Shown here in pieces: positions 1-5,783 of a stretch of 7,397 nucleotides of DNA. The first letter of the stretch is position 1, and each line of letters opens with the position of its first letter. Position numbers and translations under genes: made by a program. The stretch comes from Candidatus Brocadiaceae bacterium (lineage in GTDB: Bacteria; Planctomycetota; Brocadiia; SM23-32): assembly GCA_003551785.1 (NCBI GenBank), contig PUNP01000950.1:1-7397 (forward strand), given 5' to 3'. Below the pieces are notes generated by a model, which worked only from the letters and a program-made list of their open reading frames with translations, searched no databases and was not told the origin of the DNA.

Positions 1-225
1 CATGTGCAGCGCCGCAGTGCCGCTGTTGCAGAAAAGGGCATGTTTTGCCTCAGCCCATTCGGCAAACTCCGCATCAAGCTTTTTATACTGTTCACCATGC
101 GTATGTACGTTGCTTTCGAGCGCCTTGATAGCTAACTCCTTGTCATAATCATTGACCGGCGGCCAGGGTTTTTGTAAACCCTTCGGGACAGTTCTTTTTC
201 CACCTTTAATAGCTAATTCAGCCAT
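1..225 (-). CDS. DegT/DnrJ/EryC1/StrS family PLP aminotransferase, N-terminal part (cut by window edge)
   Basis: The 75 visible codons start at ATG 225-223 and run off the left edge without a stop. The start is supported by an AAGGAG ribosome site at 240-235, nine bases upstream. The protein opens with MAELAIKGGKRTVP, like the 'LAI-GG-P' opening of AHBA-synthase/StsC-type sugar aminotransferases. It continues with an FAEWAEAKHALFCNSGTAAL stretch (residues 54-73) that matches the family's 'FA...G..HA....SGTAAL' block, whose SGT turn contacts the PLP phosphate. The family transfers an amino group, usually from glutamate or glutamine, to keto-sugars or keto-cyclitols in the cytoplasm. The catalytic lysine lies beyond the edge, so activity cannot be judged. 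The gene is divergent from the AraC regulator at 327 and has its own promoter candidate, so the regulator may control it. The substrate is unknown. Confidence 0.88.
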   Translation of the reverse strand, partial: MAELAIKGGKRTVPKGLQKPWPPVNDYDKELAIKALESNVHTHGEQYKKLDAEFAEWAEAKHALFCNSGTAALHM

Positions 226-234
226 AATGAGTTA

Positions 235-240
235 CTCCTT
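235..240 (-). promoter_or_regulatory. Ribosome binding site of the leftward DegT gene
   Basis: AAGGAG on the minus strand, nine bases before ATG 225. It fixes the start of the partial aminotransferase and shows that the 226-326 spacer is its untranslated leader and promoter region. Confidence 0.75.
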
Positions 241-277
241 AAAATGAAAACTTGTCATATTTTTTTAACGTTTTTTA

Positions 278-286
278 ATTATATCA
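278..286 (-). promoter_or_regulatory. Extended -10 promoter for the leftward DegT gene
   Basis: The minus strand reads TGATATAAT from 286 to 278: a perfect TATAAT hexamer (283-278) with the TG of an extended -10 element one base upstream. No good -35 hexamer sits 16-18 bases further upstream, which is typical for extended -10 promoters. A run of nine A residues on the minus strand (302-294) lies upstream and could act as an UP-like element. Transcription would begin near 271, leaving a leader of about 45 bases that contains the AAGGAG site. This is inferred from consensus only. Confidence 0.5.
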
Positions 287-326
287 GTTTGCATTTTTTT
301 TTCATATAGGTAAAATAAAGAATCAT

Positions 327-1244
327 ATGGAAAAAATAACGGAAAAGAAATGGTCGGATTGGGGTTTGTCGGTCTGGATTCGTGAAGCAATTGCCGCTAT
401 AGCGACTTGCAGCACATCCAACTTGCATATCCCGGAAAATAATTCGTATTTAAAAAATAACTATAGTGCCGAAATACAAGGCGGGCACCGATTCCAAGAA
501 ATTCATTCTCATCAAAGATCGGAGGTAGCCATATGTAACGGCGGAAATGCGCTTATGGAATTGAAGGACGGCGTTTTACATCTGCCATACCCCTCTGCTA
601 TAGTCTTTCGACCACATATCATGCACTGTCATGCGGGGCGATCCGATTGGGATATGCATAGCACTTTGTGGTTAATATTTTCCGGCGATAAGCTGCTTAT
701 CAATAATCTCGTTTATCACCCAGCGGGGCGCTGGAACAGTGCAGGAAGCTTTTATCGCAAAGGAGACAGTATTGAAAATTTTAAGGAAAAACTGTGTTCA
801 GAAGAGTTCTGTAAACGTTGCAATGGCAAGGAACTCTTCAGAACGGAGCTTCTGGACCTGCTCAACAGTTCATATCAGCATCTGGCCAGGACTGAAATAG
901 CTGAGGGCGCTACCGATAATTCGGCCTCTCATGCCCACCTTAACCGGTATGTCGCCGATTATCTTGAAGATAATTATAGCCAATACATTACGCTTAAATT
1001 TTTAGGACAAATTGCACGGCTCAGCCCCAATCATCTTAACTTTTTGTTTAAAAAGCAGTATGGAATGACTATATATGCTTACTTGATTAAATGCAGGATG
1101 GAGGCTGCTCTGGAATATCTTCAAACAGATAACCTGAAAGTAAAACAGGTGGCGCTGGAAGTCGGCTATGACGACCCGTTATATTTCAGCCGTGCCTTCA
1201 AAAAATACTTCGGCTTCTGGCCTACGGAAGTAGCGGATGCGTGA
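327..1244 (+). CDS. AraC family transcriptional regulator with N-terminal cupin sensor
   Basis: This 305-aa cytoplasmic DNA-binding regulator has the normal AraC/XylS length. Residues about 50-120 form a cupin-like ligand-binding half: EIHSHQRSE (58-66) supplies the typical paired histidines, followed by FRPHIMHCHAG (94-104). Residues about 205-300 are the double helix-turn-helix. The first, from ITLKFLGQIARLSPNHLNFL (221-240), ends in FKKQYG. The second, KVKQVALEVGYDDPLYFSRA (271-290), is followed by the signature FKKYFGFWPTE. Members with this layout usually sense a sugar or related small molecule and activate nearby catabolic genes. No strong ribosome site precedes ATG 327, so the start is taken from protein similarity. 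The gene is divergent from the DegT gene at 225 and convergent with the large minus-strand operon. It is more AT-rich than the operon. The ligand is unknown. Confidence 0.93.
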   Translation: MEKITEKKWSDWGLSVWIREAIAAIATCSTSNLHIPENNSYLKNNYSAEIQGGHRFQEIHSHQRSEVAICNGGNALMELKDGVLHLPYPSAIVFRPHIMHCHAGRSDWDMHSTLWLIFSGDKLLINNLVYHPAGRWNSAGSFYRKGDSIENFKEKLCSEEFCKRCNGKELFRTELLDLLNSSYQHLARTEIAEGATDNSASHAHLNRYVADYLEDNYSQYITLKFLGQIARLSPNHLNFLFKKQYGMTIYAYLIKCRMEAALEYLQTDNLKVKQVALEVGYDDPLYFSRAFKKYFGFWPTEVADA

Positions 1245-1250
1245 ATATGG

Positions 1251-1264
1251 AGGGCAGAGGGCAG
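1251..1264. repeat. Two tandem copies of AGGGCAG (7 bp)
   Basis: AGGGCAG occurs at 1251-1257 and again at 1258-1264, followed by AGAG. It lies immediately after the AraC stop codon and is a purine-rich G-biased tract on the plus strand. Confidence 0.75.
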
Positions 1265-1284
1265 AGAGCTAAAGGCATAGGCAG

Positions 1285-1324
1285 AGTCACGAAGTCACGG
1301 AGTCACGGAGTCACCAAGTCACAA
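1285..1324. repeat. Five tandem copies of an 8-bp AGTCACNN repeat
   Basis: Five perfectly phased octamers share AGTCAC and vary only in the last two bases: AGTCACGA (1285), AGTCACGG (1293), AGTCACGG (1301), AGTCACCA (1309) and AGTCACAA (1317). Similar intergenic tracts are, from memory, common as dispersed short tandem repeats in some environmental bacterial genomes. No function is evident. The constant core with a drifting 3' pair points to slippage-type expansion followed by mutation. Confidence 0.85.
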
Positions 1325-1381
1325 AGATGGCAACAAGCTGGTATCTTGCCGTAAGGCGGCTTTCAGCACAACTGCAAGCCC

Positions 1382-2716
1382 CTACCTCTTCCCATTCCCC
1401 GCAAGTCTCCTTAAAAGTTCCAAATTCTGCCTGACCAGTACGTCGTCGATGTTATCCGCCAGCAGATAGGGGCTCACCGCTTTGCCTACCCAGGTCTCAT
1501 AACCACCCCGATGCCGAGCTTCACGGGTTGGCAGATACCCCAAAGCCCCGTTCGACACGCTGCAGCACAGTGTGTGCTGGAAGGGGCTGTCGGTCCTTAT
1601 GCGGAGCGAGATGCCGGCAAACATCTCACCGGGCATCGGCACAATCGCGAGGGGGCCGATCGCCGTGAGCGTTTGTGGAAATTGATGCGCGCTGACTGGC
1701 TCGGTTTCAAGAGCTTCCAGGACAGCTTTGTTGTGTTTGTATAAACACATAGGCGTGCCCCATTCATCTTTTTGGGGTTCCCATTTTTCCACTTCTTTTT
1801 CAGCCTCTTCTTTTGATGGTAACGGTGCATAAGGGAGTTGCAGGGTGTCGGATTCCAACTTGAGTCCCAGCTCGCTGCGCCATTCTTTAATCGAAATTAA
1901 AGCCCGTATAGCATCGGTTGCGCCACGATAGCCCACTTCTCTTACCGCATGGATGCCGTCGCCCCCGCCGGCAGAAAGACCGGCGCCCGTGCGAATATTC
2001 GTTCGCGGTCCCACGTCGCCAATCGCGCCGTTGATGAAGAATACCGGCACACCAAACTGCGACTCTACCCTGTCCTTCATCACACCGCACCAGTCCCTGG
2101 AGACGATTCTGTTGTTCCCCATAGCAGTGCAGTGCGCACCGTAGTGTACAATGATACCGGCGTCCTCCTTGTCATTTTTGAAATGGGCAACCGTCATTGT
2201 GGGGTCGAACGGGTCCTGGGGCGAACCCATAAAGCCGCCGAGCCCACCGTCCTCGTTGACTCCTCTGCGGTTCACTCCAACGAGGCTTTCTGTCGTTGCA
2301 AAACCTGTTGATACGGGGCGGAGGTTGGCTTGTGCACGTTCAACGGCGCTAACGATAGCCGGCGTTACTTTATCAACATACTCGTGTTCCATATCGCCCC
2401 AGCCCCAAAAGTTCAGGGTGTTGGGGACGGAATGTGAATGTGTAGTGCAAACAGTGATATTTTCAGGTGGTATGGGTACCTTTTTATTGATCTCAGAGCG
2501 CAATTTATTGACTAACCTTTCTTCCGCACATATCCAGTCGAGGTTGAGCAAAGCTGCATGGGTGTCGTTCTGCTCGAGCACAACAGCGGTGCAGTGGAGG
2601 TTATCCAGTATCTCTTCGGCTGGCCGCTCCTTCACACCGTAGCCGCCCAGGCGCACGCCGAGCTCGGGTGTTATATCTGTTCGTCCGAATCCTGCTTTTA
2701 ATCTTTTGTTTTTCAC
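1382..2716 (-). CDS. Neutral/alkaline non-lysosomal ceramidase-like (N-terminal domain) hydrolase
   Basis: This 444-aa protein carries the hallmarks of the neutral ceramidase fold. The opening AGFGRTDITP (8-17) leads into LGGYG, then TTHSHSVP (91-98, zinc-ligand histidines), HYGAHCTAMG (191-200, further ligand H195), NGAIGDVGPR (229-238), MPGEMFAGI (361-369, E364) and NGALGYLPTREA (389-400, Y394). True neutral ceramidases are about 650-750 aa with a C-terminal domain. This is the short bacterial form with only the catalytic domain, and no signal peptide is visible, so it is probably cytoplasmic. The position of the ceramidase nucleophile serine (GDVSP) is glycine here (G236), so ceramide hydrolysis is doubtful and another amide or ester substrate is likely. 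It starts at GTG 2716 with GAGGTG at 2727-2722 and is the last gene of the operon, 19 bases after the previous stop. Confidence 0.87.
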   Translation of the reverse strand: MKNKRLKAGFGRTDITPELGVRLGGYGVKERPAEEILDNLHCTAVVLEQNDTHAALLNLDWICAEERLVNKLRSEINKKVPIPPENITVCTTHSHSVPNTLNFWGWGDMEHEYVDKVTPAIVSAVERAQANLRPVSTGFATTESLVGVNRRGVNEDGGLGGFMGSPQDPFDPTMTVAHFKNDKEDAGIIVHYGAHCTAMGNNRIVSRDWCGVMKDRVESQFGVPVFFINGAIGDVGPRTNIRTGAGLSAGGGDGIHAVREVGYRGATDAIRALISIKEWRSELGLKLESDTLQLPYAPLPSKEEAEKEVEKWEPQKDEWGTPMCLYKHNKAVLEALETEPVSAHQFPQTLTAIGPLAIVPMPGEMFAGISLRIRTDSPFQHTLCCSVSNGALGYLPTREARHRGGYETWVGKAVSPYLLADNIDDVLVRQNLELLRRLAGNGKR

Positions 2717-2721
2717 TTTTT

Positions 2722-2727
2722 CACCTC
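2722..2727 (-). promoter_or_regulatory. Ribosome binding site fixing the GTG start of the ceramidase-like gene
   Basis: GAGGTG on the minus strand lies five bases before GTG 2716. It supports a GTG start giving MKNKRLKAGF, the expected family opening. Confidence 0.7.
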
Positions 2728-2735
2728 ATAGAGTA

Positions 2736-3377
2736 TCATTTCATTTCAATCCAGCGGCGAAACCTGTAGTTTCCCGCGCTTTTTCTTAAAAGCCGAAAAC
2801 ACCCCCCGAAAAATGCCGCTAAGGCGCTTTTTAGGAGTATGGTGGTGTCTAAATCATTAATATTAATATACTTGCCGTGGTTAAACCAAAATATAATCAT
2901 TGAAAGCAGGTCATTGGCATTAAGCCCTTTAGGCGTGCCCACCAGAAAAGCGTCCCAACCGGCTTCGTCCAGATATGCATCATGCATTCTGATTAACTGA
3001 CGTGACCAGCGGCTCTGCGGATCGTGCCGGAAAGGGGAGGGCCGGTTGAAGTCAACCACCCGTTGATCAAACCAGATCGTTCTGTCATCGAATTGCAGGT
3101 CGCCACCGAGGCAGTTCAGCCAGCCGGCCATTGTCATTCCGCCTGGTATGGCCTCGCCTCCATACCAGGTAGAGAGCATCTCGCGCCGCAGAGCAGACAG
3201 CCGATAATCCGCATCCGTCCATCGTGCTTCCGCATCGACCGGTTCTGGGATATCAGGGGCCGCTACATCGAGCGGCGCCCTGATGTCGATACAGGGCCGG
3301 TCGAGCATCTCGCCGTTCCACATATAGGCGTATCTTTCTGCTGCCTCTTCCCAGTCTGATTTATATCTCATGGTCAT
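2736..3377 (-). CDS. Shortened uroporphyrinogen decarboxylase/methyltransferase-like protein with an unrelated C-terminal tail
   Basis: Residues 1-160 of this 213-aa frame resemble the N-terminal half of environmental URO-D-like (corrinoid methyltransferase-type) proteins: a Trp-rich opening with MWNGEMLDRPCIDIRAP (19-35), WYGGEAIPG (71-79), TIWFDQRVVDF (100-110), WSRQLIRMHDAYLDEAGWDAF (start 124) and LVGTPKGLNANDLLSM (145-160). Such proteins are normally about 350-400 aa, and 'LLSM' would be followed by the 'RG...LL.DL' block and the rest of the barrel. Instead, from about position 2900 the frame becomes AT-rich and encodes about 50 basic, hydrophobic residues ending FRRWIEMK that I cannot match to the family. 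It is therefore probably a truncated or chimeric, non-functional gene. Its ATG overlaps the stop of the xylose-isomerase-like gene (ATGA, 3377-3374). A second ATG at 3371 is also possible. Confidence 0.6.
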   Translation of the reverse strand: MTMRYKSDWEEAAERYAYMWNGEMLDRPCIDIRAPLDVAAPDIPEPVDAEARWTDADYRLSALRREMLSTWYGGEAIPGGMTMAGWLNCLGGDLQFDDRTIWFDQRVVDFNRPSPFRHDPQSRWSRQLIRMHDAYLDEAGWDAFLVGTPKGLNANDLLSMIIFWFNHGKYININDLDTTILLKSALAAFFGGCFRLLRKSAGNYRFRRWIEMK

Positions 3378-4411
3378 GCTTTCCCCAGCAGCGCCATCAT
3401 GATCAGACGATCAAGCGCTTCGTAATCGCGTTCGGCAATTAACTCGTCGATCTTACCCTGGTCAAGACCGCGGCTGACTTCGAGCAGTTCAAGGAACATC
3501 TCGCGACTGTTACTCAAATGCCGTGTGGCGACGTCGCCTTTCTGCGTGCGCATCGCCTTGACATCAAGCCCGACCCACTCGCCGCGCTTGCCGTAATCAT
3601 GCCTGTCCAGTATCCGCACCTGGTTGAACGCACGGCGCAGGTCAACGCTGCCGAACGACTTGTCCTGATCGAACTTCAACCCGTTCTGATCGTTCAGATG
3701 AACCGTCCAGAGTTTATCAAACGCCAGCGCGAATCCCATTTCATCCGATGGGTCCATACCGGCCAGTATGGCGTGCGCACTCTCGATGTTCACGCCCACT
3801 CTATCAGGATCGCTGGTCAGCGCGGCTATAGCCAGAGCATGACCGGTCGTGGGGAGGAAAGCGTGGTCCATCGGTTCATTGGGTTTCGGCTCGATGGCGA
3901 TACGTATATTCGGGTCGGCTTCGAGCATACCGTCGATGGCTTCGACAAGACGGTCGGTAGCTACTTTAGAGTCTTTTGCTTCCCTGATATACGTCCCCTC
4001 GCGCGCCAGCCACAGGACGATGAGGTCGGTATCGAGCGCCCGGGCTATATCAACGGACAGGCGGCTGCGATCATGGGCGTAATCTCTGACCTTTGGGTCG
4101 TTAGCTGTGTAGGCTCCGTCGATGGTGCGCGGGTCTTCCCAGAGCCTGGGAGCGACAAATTCCGCTTCCAGTCCGTTGTCTTTGAGCGTCTGGCCCATCT
4201 TCTCCGCTTCCTCAACGGCCTGGGCGTGCGCGAGGTCGTTTAAATTCGGCACCGCGTCGTCGTCGTGGAACTGAACGCCGTCGAAGCCGAGTTTTTTGAA
4301 CATAGCGAGTTTTTTGTTGAACGGTATGCTTTCCCGAACGGGGGGGCCGAACGGATCGGCGCCTTCATGGATGTTCCATGGTCCGAATGTGAATCTGAAT
4401 TTTCCTGCCAT
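3374..4411 (-). CDS. Xylose isomerase-like TIM-barrel sugar isomerase (class I XylA relative)
   Basis: This 345-aa cytoplasmic enzyme is related to actinobacterial-type class I xylose isomerase, which interconverts aldose and ketose by a two-metal hydride shift. Every key residue has a counterpart: FHDDD (catalytic H49, D52), W134, IEPKPNEP (E174, K176), ESAH (E210, H213), LNDQNGLKFDQD (D241, D248, D250) and GLDVK (D283). The opening KFRFTFGPWN and the ending ALDRLIMMALLGKA also match XylA. It is about 40 residues shorter than the usual 385-390, mainly in the C-terminal dimer arm, and the 'WGGREG' loop reads WLAREG (134-139). Both differences suggest a changed sugar preference. I chose ATG 4411 because of the GGAGG site just upstream; a frame extension to 4456 has no support and begins inside an inverted repeat. 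The gene overlaps the next one by 4 nt. Confidence 0.88.
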   Translation of the reverse strand: MAGKFRFTFGPWNIHEGADPFGPPVRESIPFNKKLAMFKKLGFDGVQFHDDDAVPNLNDLAHAQAVEEAEKMGQTLKDNGLEAEFVAPRLWEDPRTIDGAYTANDPKVRDYAHDRSRLSVDIARALDTDLIVLWLAREGTYIREAKDSKVATDRLVEAIDGMLEADPNIRIAIEPKPNEPMDHAFLPTTGHALAIAALTSDPDRVGVNIESAHAILAGMDPSDEMGFALAFDKLWTVHLNDQNGLKFDQDKSFGSVDLRRAFNQVRILDRHDYGKRGEWVGLDVKAMRTQKGDVATRHLSNSREMFLELLEVSRGLDQGKIDELIAERDYEALDRLIMMALLGKA

Positions 4412-4418
4412 TTTCCTG

Positions 4419-4423
4419 CCTCC
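4419..4423 (-). promoter_or_regulatory. Ribosome binding site deciding the XylA-like start
   Basis: GGAGG on the minus strand lies seven bases before ATG 4411, the codon that gives MAGKFRFTFG. It excludes the upstream in-frame ATG at 4456. Confidence 0.75.
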
Positions 4424-4449
4424 GAGTAAGAAGTAATTGTTAGAACCGG

Positions 4450-4485
4450 GCAGCAAAACACAACGTTTAACTGCGGTTTTGCTGC
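4450..4485 (-). promoter_or_regulatory. Perfect 10-bp inverted repeat in the intergenic gap (mRNA stem-loop)
   Basis: GCAGCAAAAC (4450-4459) and GTTTTGCTGC (4476-4485) are exact reverse complements around a 16-base loop. They lie in the 96-bp gap between the two TIM-barrel genes, the only sizeable gap in this part of the operon. There is no T tract after the stem in the direction of transcription (CCGGTTCTAAC follows), so it is not a classical intrinsic terminator. An mRNA-stabilising or processing hairpin, or a protein-binding palindrome, fits better. The role is inference. Confidence 0.6.
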
Positions 4486-4507
4486 ATTCACTTTGAGTTA
4501 TCCAATT

Positions 4508-5536
4508 TTATTTACAGCAGCACCCACATCCACAATCTGTTTTAAATACGCGTTTTATAATGTCATCATTAGAGAGCTTAATGCCTGGCTCAATACCGTG
4601 TACTGTTTTCAGGTAAAGTGCGCTGCACATTGCCTCCAGTCGCGGATGCTGACGCGGATTGTCGATTTCGATAGCGCCGGTAACGACGTCATCAGTCGGC
4701 TGTGCTTTTTCCCGGATAATTGAAAAAATCTCTTCGAACGGCGTATCGATTTCCGGGTCGGCGCAGTTAACAAATCCTCCGTAAAGTCCGCTTCCTTTTT
4801 CGGCTTTGCTGCTCCATATATCGCGCTCCGGCCTATAGGCGTCACCGGCGTGCTGCGAGTCGAAAGCCGTTATGCGTGCTTTAATGTGGAAATGATTGCC
4901 GATAAGCGGCGCGTATTCGTCGAGTATATCCAGGTATTCGTCGCCCATACCGTGGCAATGGCCGGTATCGGGCCCCCAGCGCAAGGCAGGTTCGTCCTCG
5001 GCTCCCAGGGCGTCGAGGTAGCGGCGCACCTGATCGGCGGTTTCGCAGTCTCCGTCGTAATGGTTGTGCAGGCAGCACTGGAACCCGGGCCTTTTCTCAT
5101 CGGCATAGCGCGCAAGCTCCGCCCAGGTATTAATCACATCTTTCGTGTCGCCATCGGCGATCCCGCCGGGTGGGTGCAGCACAGCGCGCGTCATATCGGG
5201 GAAAAATCTCAGGAAGTGATCTATTTTTTTCTTCGTCTCTTCAAGGAAACGTGGGTTGTCTTTGCCCACCTGCCCGCTGCCGATGTAGGTGGCGATGACT
5301 TTGGTTTCCGGCGGCAGCATGGAAAGAGTTTGTTTTAGTGTCTCTTCATCCAGAAAGCGCTCGCCGGAGCGGCTTTCTGGGTCGAGTACGCCTTCGGGTA
5401 TCTCGACTTCGTTGATTCCCGACGCCAGAAAATCCCGCGCCATGTCACTGATTTTGTCCGGATTGAAGTTGAAGAGACGCTTGGTTGCGTAGTTGGTCGA
5501 TGTAATAGCCTGCCCGATCGGTCGTATGTTATTCAT
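4508..5536 (-). CDS. Sugar phosphate isomerase/epimerase-type TIM barrel (AP endonuclease 2 family) with Cys-rich C-terminus
   Basis: This 342-aa protein looks like a xylose-isomerase-like/AP-endonuclease-2 barrel, a fold used by sugar and inositol isomerases, epimerases and dehydratases with one divalent metal. Likely metal and substrate residues follow the strand ends: VEIPEG (44-49), TYIGSG (83-88), LHPPGG (120-125), CLHNHYDGD (155-163), GPDTGHCHGMG (188-198), NHFHIKAR (214-221) and GAIEIDNP (287-294). The order of glutamate, paired histidines, Asp/His, His and final glutamate is the usual one for the family. It ends unusually in CGCGCCCK, with five cysteines in the last eight residues. 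ATG 5536 is chosen over an upstream in-frame ATG at 5629 because AGGAG lies seven bases before it, and because the upstream extension runs through the amidohydrolase remnant in another frame. It overlaps that remnant's stop by 4 nt. The substrate is unknown. Confidence 0.83.
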   Translation of the reverse strand: MNNIRPIGQAITSTNYATKRLFNFNPDKISDMARDFLASGINEVEIPEGVLDPESRSGERFLDEETLKQTLSMLPPETKVIATYIGSGQVGKDNPRFLEETKKKIDHFLRFFPDMTRAVLHPPGGIADGDTKDVINTWAELARYADEKRPGFQCCLHNHYDGDCETADQVRRYLDALGAEDEPALRWGPDTGHCHGMGDEYLDILDEYAPLIGNHFHIKARITAFDSQHAGDAYRPERDIWSSKAEKGSGLYGGFVNCADPEIDTPFEEIFSIIREKAQPTDDVVTGAIEIDNPRQHPRLEAMCSALYLKTVHGIEPGIKLSNDDIIKRVFKTDCGCGCCCK

Positions 5537-5783
5537 ATTTTGTCTCCTGAAAATTTTTGAACGTTGCGATAAAAAATGTTTCTTCTGTCTTCGTCGGTTA
5601 TATCGGCAGCGAGGACACCGCCGATGCAATAATACTTTATGTGATAGGGCTCACCAGCGCCTTCTGAAGCCCGTGCTTGCCGAGCCGCATGAGCACGTCA
5701 TGTCGGCTCAGGGCCGGATGATAGGTTCCCGTCTTCGGGGTTCCGGGCGAAAAATTAACATCATAGAACTTGACATTACTCAC
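5533..5783 (-). pseudogene. Amidohydrolase-family (metal-dependent hydrolase) remnant with internal deletion and frame change
   Basis: This gap between two operon genes is not empty. From GTG 5783 the minus strand reads 48 codons to TAA 5639-5637. The product begins SNVKFYDVNFSPG, and its GLQKALVSPIT end matches the family's first segment ('FFDVN..G', then 'L...G...ALV.P'). In another frame, from about 5640 to TGA 5535-5533, it reads KYYCIGGVLAADITDEDRR and then NIFYRNVQKF, the characteristic last helix of amidohydrolases ('LSDEER..I..GNA.RLF'). The middle 170-200 residues, with all the metal-binding histidines, are missing. Both original junctions survive: the GTG overlaps the aminotransferase stop (GTGA), and the final TGA overlaps the next ATG (ATGA). 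This is best explained as an intact coupled operon gene that suffered an internal out-of-frame deletion. An assembly collapse is the alternative. Family assignment comes from the two short ends only. Confidence 0.68.
5544..5548 (-). promoter_or_regulatory. Ribosome binding site deciding the start of the Cys-tailed TIM barrel
   Basis: AGGAG on the minus strand lies seven bases before ATG 5536. It sits within the last codons of the amidohydrolase remnant, as expected for a translationally coupled junction. Confidence 0.75.

Larger units (their letters stand above)
226..326. promoter_or_regulatory. AT-rich divergent control region between DegT gene and araC-type gene
   Basis: This 101-bp spacer is strongly AT-rich and serves two divergent genes. 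It holds the extended -10 for the leftward gene. For the rightward gene there is only a weak candidate: TTGCAT at 289-294 and TAAAAT at 311-316 with a 16-base gap, which would give an almost leaderless mRNA. The hexamer TCATAT occurs three times in the same direction (255-260, 302-307, 323-328). The last two are 21 bases apart, two helical turns, as in direct-repeat AraC-family operators. An operator role is inference, since short AT-rich words recur by chance here. Confidence 0.4.
1245..1381. other. Convergent intergenic spacer with short tandem repeats, no gene seen
   Basis: This stretch separates the stop of the AraC gene from the stop of the ceramidase-like gene. It contains two repeat tracts (listed separately) and a weak GCCG/CGGC hairpin at 1348-1360. 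I see no convincing coding frame and no strong intrinsic terminator with a T tract for either convergent gene. Confidence 0.6.

Noticed and set aside
1348..1364. GCCG/CGGC hairpin followed by TTT as a terminator after the AraC gene
   Set aside because: The stem is only four base pairs with a five-base loop and three T residues, too weak to call.
1949..2642. Several plus-strand open frames opposite the ceramidase-like gene
   Set aside because: They are shadows of the minus-strand coding sequence, whose conserved motifs run without interruption.
3518..4243. Long open frame on the plus strand opposite the XylA-like gene
   Set aside because: It is the antisense of a gene whose full active site is intact on the minus strand; its translation has no recognisable domain and no ribosome site.
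4412..4491. Upstream in-frame or alternative-frame starts for the XylA-like protein (ATG 4456, and a frame beginning at 4491)
   Set aside because: The 4456 ATG lies inside the inverted repeat and has no ribosome site, while GGAGG sits correctly before 4411. The 4491 frame is a shadow of the real gene with no family resemblance.
5537..5629. N-terminal extension of the Cys-tailed TIM barrel to ATG 5629
   Set aside because: The extra 31 residues are Arg- and Lys-rich read-through of the amidohydrolase remnant in a different frame, and AGGAG supports ATG 5536.
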